This document shows, piece after piece, positions 61,266 through 64,000 of a stretch of DNA of 64,000 nucleotides. The notes below the pieces were generated by a model. The model did not search any database and had not been told where the DNA came from. It worked only from the letters and a program-made list of their open reading frames with translations. The stretch's first letter is position 1. Every line of letters starts with the position of its first letter. The translations under genes and the position numbers were made by a program. The stretch covers positions 1 through 64,000 of the forward strand of contig SCVB01000066.1 in the NCBI GenBank assembly GCA_004296955.1. Reading direction: 5' to 3'. The DNA comes from Brevundimonas sp. (GTDB taxonomy: Bacteria > Pseudomonadota > Alphaproteobacteria > Caulobacterales > Caulobacteraceae).

Positions 61266-62630
61266 ATGGCGAAACGACCCACGACAGCGAAAAAATCAGT
61301 ATCCGCTGCGAATCTGGCTGCGCTTGGCGCGGACCGCCTCGCAGACCTGCTGATGGAGGCCGGAGCCGCCGACGCCGCTCTGAAGCGGCGGCTTCGCATG
61401 GAGCTGGCGGCCGAGGTCGGCGCGGCCGACCTCGCGTTCGAGATCGACAAGCGGTTGGCCGCCCTGGGCGGCAGCCGGGCCCGGGTGTCCTGGCGCAAGC
61501 GGCCGGCCTTGCTGAACGATCTGAGATCGCTGTTGCGGATCACCGTTGATCGGCTGGCGTCCCTCGATGCCCGGCTGGCGCTCGACCGGCTCGTGGCCTG
61601 GTTCGATCTGTATCCCGGCCTCGTCGGCCGGGTCAGCGACGCCAAGGGCGAACTGCCGCTGCTGTTCGACGCCGCGACCGTCGAACTCGCTGCAGTGGCC
61701 TCCGCCGCCGGACCGGACGTGGCGGGGCCGGTTCTGGTCGAGGCCCTGTCGACCCGCCTTGATCCATGGGCGTCCTGGGTGGGCCGGGGTTCGCCCGGGC
61801 TCGATCCGACCGTGGCCCGGCGTGTGCTGGCGGTCCTGCCGCAGGGCGTCCGGCCCACCGGCCGCCTCGCCCTGGTGGTGCGCAAGCTGGCGGACCGGGC
61901 CGGGGACCTCGACGCCTGGATTCGGTCGATACCCGACGAGGATGCGCGCAAGCCGGAAGTCGGGGCCGGCATCGCCCGCCGTCTCGCCCTCGCCGGCCGC
62001 GCCGACGAGGGAAGGGCCGCGCTGGAGGCGTCCCGCGTCGAGATCACGCCGAAGGCGCGCTGGGGCCGGTCCGCAGCCGACGCCGGGGCTCCGTCAGACG
62101 CCTGGTCGGCGGCCGAGATCGCCGTGCTGGAGGCGGAGGGCCGTTGGCCGGAGGCCGACGAGGCGCGCTGGGCGCGTTTCGCCTGCACCCTGTCCGCCGA
62201 CGATCTTCGCGCCCTGATCGCCCGTCTTCCCGACTTCGAGGATGTAGAGGCCCTGGACCGGGCGTTCGAGATGGCGGCGGTCCACCCTGACGCCATGCGG
62301 GGCCTGGCCTTTCTGATGACCTGGCCGGCGTTGCGCGAGGCCGCCGCCCTGGTGGTCGCCCGCGCGGACGAGATCCGGGGCGGTCACGAGGACCTGCCGC
62401 TGTGGGTCGGTCGGCTGGTGGGCCGGACTCCGCTCGCGGCCCTGATCCTGGTGCGGGCGAGGGCCCGGGCGCTGCTCATGCTCGGCCCGGAGGTTGCGGG
62501 GGAGGTGCAGGCGCTGGTCTCGGAGGCCGAGGCGATCTGGTCGACACTTGGCGAGGACGCTTCGGCGACGGACCATGCGACCTTTGTCGCCGGGTTGCAG
62601 TCGGAGGCCAGGCGCAGACGGGTCTGGTGA
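61266..62630 (+). CDS. DUF6880-like protein of unknown function
   Basis: A 454-residue, almost wholly helical, soluble protein rich in Ala, Leu and Arg. The opening block (ALGADRLADLLMEAGAADAA then LKRRLRMELAA) and VSWRKRPALLNDLRSLLRI match my memory of the DUF6880 family, found mainly in Caulobacterales and relatives. The repeated helical pairs, some with W-x-E-A-D-like ends (GRWPEADEARWARFA), suggest a TPR- or HEAT-like solenoid. No catalytic motif or signal peptide is seen. It lies between lpxB and a terminator, convergent with gltA. Confidence 0.68.
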   Translation: MAKRPTTAKKSVSAANLAALGADRLADLLMEAGAADAALKRRLRMELAAEVGAADLAFEIDKRLAALGGSRARVSWRKRPALLNDLRSLLRITVDRLASLDARLALDRLVAWFDLYPGLVGRVSDAKGELPLLFDAATVELAAVASAAGPDVAGPVLVEALSTRLDPWASWVGRGSPGLDPTVARRVLAVLPQGVRPTGRLALVVRKLADRAGDLDAWIRSIPDEDARKPEVGAGIARRLALAGRADEGRAALEASRVEITPKARWGRSAADAGAPSDAWSAAEIAVLEAEGRWPEADEARWARFACTLSADDLRALIARLPDFEDVEALDRAFEMAAVHPDAMRGLAFLMTWPALREAAALVVARADEIRGGHEDLPLWVGRLVGRTPLAALILVRARARALLMLGPEVAGEVQALVSEAEAIWSTLGEDASATDHATFVAGLQSEARRRRVW

Positions 62631-62638
62631 AACACAAG

Positions 62639-62676
62639 ACGCCGGGGCGTGAACCCCGGCGTTGCGGTTCCCTTTT
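62639..62676. terminator. Intrinsic terminator between the DUF6880-like gene and gltA
   Basis: ACGCCGGGG (62639-62647) pairs perfectly with CCCCGGCGT (62654-62662) around a 6-base loop. A run of five T follows at 62672-62676, nine bases after the stem. It would end plus-strand transcription. The same stem could also serve the convergent gltA message, though no matching T-run exists on that side. Confidence 0.7.
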
Positions 62677-62687
62677 TCGCGGGCGGC

Positions 62688-63989
62688 TTAGCCGCGCGAC
62701 TGGATCGGCACGTAATCGCGTTCGGTCGGGCCGGTGTACAGCTGGCGCGGGCGGCCGATCTTCTGGCCGGGGTCGGCCATCATTTCCTGCCACTGGGCGA
62801 TCCAGCCGACGGTGCGGGCCAACGAGAACAGCACGGTGAACATCGAGGTCGGGAAGCCCATCGCCGACAGGGTGATGCCCGAATAGAAATCGACGTTCGG
62901 GAACAGCTTGCGCTCGATGAAATACTCGTCGTTCAGGGCGATGCGCTCCAGCTCCTTGGCGACCTGGAACAGGGGGTCGTTGGGGTCGCCGACGGCGGCC
63001 AGCACCTCGTCGGCGCTCTCCTTCATCACCTTGGCGCGGGGGTCGTAGTTTTTGTACACGCGGTGGCCGAAGCCCATCAGCTTGTACTTCTTGGCCTTCA
63101 CGCCCTCGATGAACTCCGGGATCTTGTCCGGGGTGCCGATCTCCTTGAGCATGTTCAGCGCCTCTTCATTGGCGCCGCCGTGCGACGGGCCCCACAGGCA
63201 GGCGATGCCGGCGGCGATACAGGCGAACGGGTTGGCGCCCGACGATCCGGCGAGGCGGACGGTCGAGGTCGAGGCGTTCTGCTCGTGGTCGGCGTGGAGG
63301 ATGAAGATGCGGTCCATGGCCCGGGCCAGCACCGGATTGACCACATAGTCCTCGGCCGGAACCGCGAAACACATGCGCAGGAAATTCTCGGCGTAGGTGA
63401 GATCGTTGCGGGGCGAGATGAACGGCTGGCCGATGTGATATTTGTACGCCCGCGCCGCGATGGTCGGCATCTTGGCGATCAGACGGATGGCCGAGATGTT
63501 GCGCTGGACCGGATCATGGATGTCCAGACTGTCGTGATAGAAGGCCGACAGGGCCCCGACGGTGCCGACCATGATCGCCATCGGGTGGGCGTCGCGCCGG
63601 AAGCCTTCGAAGAAGCGGTCGAACTGCGAATGCAGCATGGTGTGCATGGTGACGCTGCGTTCGAACGCCTCGTACTGGGCGGCGGTCGGCAGTTCGCCGT
63701 GCAGCAGCAGGTGGCAGACCTCGACGAAGTTGGACTTCGACGCCAGCTGGTCGATCGGATAGCCGCGGTGGAGCAGGGTGCCGACATCGCCGTCGATGAA
63801 GGTGAGGGCGCTCTCGCAGGCGGCGGTCGAGGTGAATCCGGGGTCGTAGGTGAAGGCGTCGGTCGCGCCGTACAGCTTGCGGATGTCGATCACGTCGGGG
63901 CCGGTCGTGCCGGACAGCACGGGCAGGTCCACGGACTTGTCGCCGTAGGTCAGCGTCGCCGTGCCGGCGGATTTGGCTTGTTCGGTCAT
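62688..63989 (-). CDS. gltA: Citrate synthase
   Basis: A 433-residue TCA-cycle enzyme condensing acetyl-CoA with oxaloacetate. The catalytic histidines are in [13 protein letters not shown] and [19 protein letters not shown], and the catalytic Asp is in [12 protein letters not shown]. The N-terminal small beta domain ([20 protein letters not shown]) is that of the hexameric type II enzyme of Gram-negatives, which is often NADH-regulated. The ATG is 11 bases from the window edge, so the promoter lies outside. Confidence 0.97.
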   Translation of the reverse strand: MTEQAKSAGTATLTYGDKSVDLPVLSGTTGPDVIDIRKLYGATDAFTYDPGFTSTAACESALTFIDGDVGTLLHRGYPIDQLASKSNFVEVCHLLLHGELPTAAQYEAFERSVTMHTMLHSQFDRFFEGFRRDAHPMAIMVGTVGALSAFYHDSLDIHDPVQRNISAIRLIAKMPTIAARAYKYHIGQPFISPRNDLTYAENFLRMCFAVPAEDYVVNPVLARAMDRIFILHADHEQNASTSTVRLAGSSGANPFACIAAGIACLWGPSHGGANEEALNMLKEIGTPDKIPEFIEGVKAKKYKLMGFGHRVYKNYDPRAKVMKESADEVLAAVGDPNDPLFQVAKELERIALNDEYFIERKLFPNVDFYSGITLSAMGFPTSMFTVLFSLARTVGWIAQWQEMMADPGQKIGRPRQLYTGPTERDYVPIQSRG

Positions 63990-64000
63990 GTCAGCCCCTT

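Overview
The window is a high-GC, gene-dense alphaproteobacterial chromosome segment. Three things point to Caulobacterales, most likely Brevundimonas or a close relative: the bactofilin/M23 pair, candidate promoters matching the Caulobacter housekeeping consensus, and an iscR-led suf operon. This is inference from gene content and order. No rRNA, plasmid, phage, insertion-sequence or CRISPR feature was seen.

Layout. (1) 343-3601: a MacAB-type export system (adaptor, ATPase, permease). (2) 3687-8593: an ExoX-like exonuclease, penicillin-binding protein 1A, release factor 2 with a programmed +1 frameshift, and a small membrane protein. (3) 8754-12355, minus strand: bactofilin with an M23 peptidase, then tyrS with a one-cysteine peroxiredoxin. 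(4) 12402-15535: a DOMON-like protein coupled to a NamZ-type (DUF1343) protein, a secreted unknown, and a hydrolase-fold protein lacking its nucleophile. (5) 15694-23220: iscR, an IscS-like desulfurase, sufB, a DUF1330 gene, sufC, sufD, sufS, sufT, sufA and a TfoX-domain gene. (6) 23210-26816, minus strand: acyltransferase, GGDEF protein and DEAD-box helicase. (7) 27055-28459: a small secreted protein, a NodB-type deacetylase, and tRNA-Asp. (8) 28724-45115: all 14 nuo genes (A-N), interleaved with five small accessory genes. (9) 45122-48319: birA, coaX and rnj. (10) 48453-61215: pyrH, frr, uppS, cdsA, dxr, rseP, bamA, skp-like, lpxD, fabZ, lpxA, lpxI, lpxB. (11) 61266-63989: a DUF6880-like protein, and citrate synthase on the minus strand.

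How it fits together. The 48-61 kb block links translation and UMP supply to undecaprenyl phosphate, phospholipid, isoprenoid, outer-membrane protein and lipid A synthesis. The suf operon supplies Fe-S clusters, and the nearby complex I needs many of them. Most genes in the long operons overlap their neighbours by 1-4 bases (ATGA, GTGA, TGATG), which suggests translational coupling.

Most of the window is core housekeeping DNA, and I do not see a clearly new multi-gene system. The best leads are: small membrane and lipoprotein genes lodged inside the complex I operon, including a CSD-like/TM2 fusion; catalytic-residue substitutions in three enzymes; the RF2 frameshift with a variant SPY recognition tripeptide; and several strong inverted repeats at gene boundaries.
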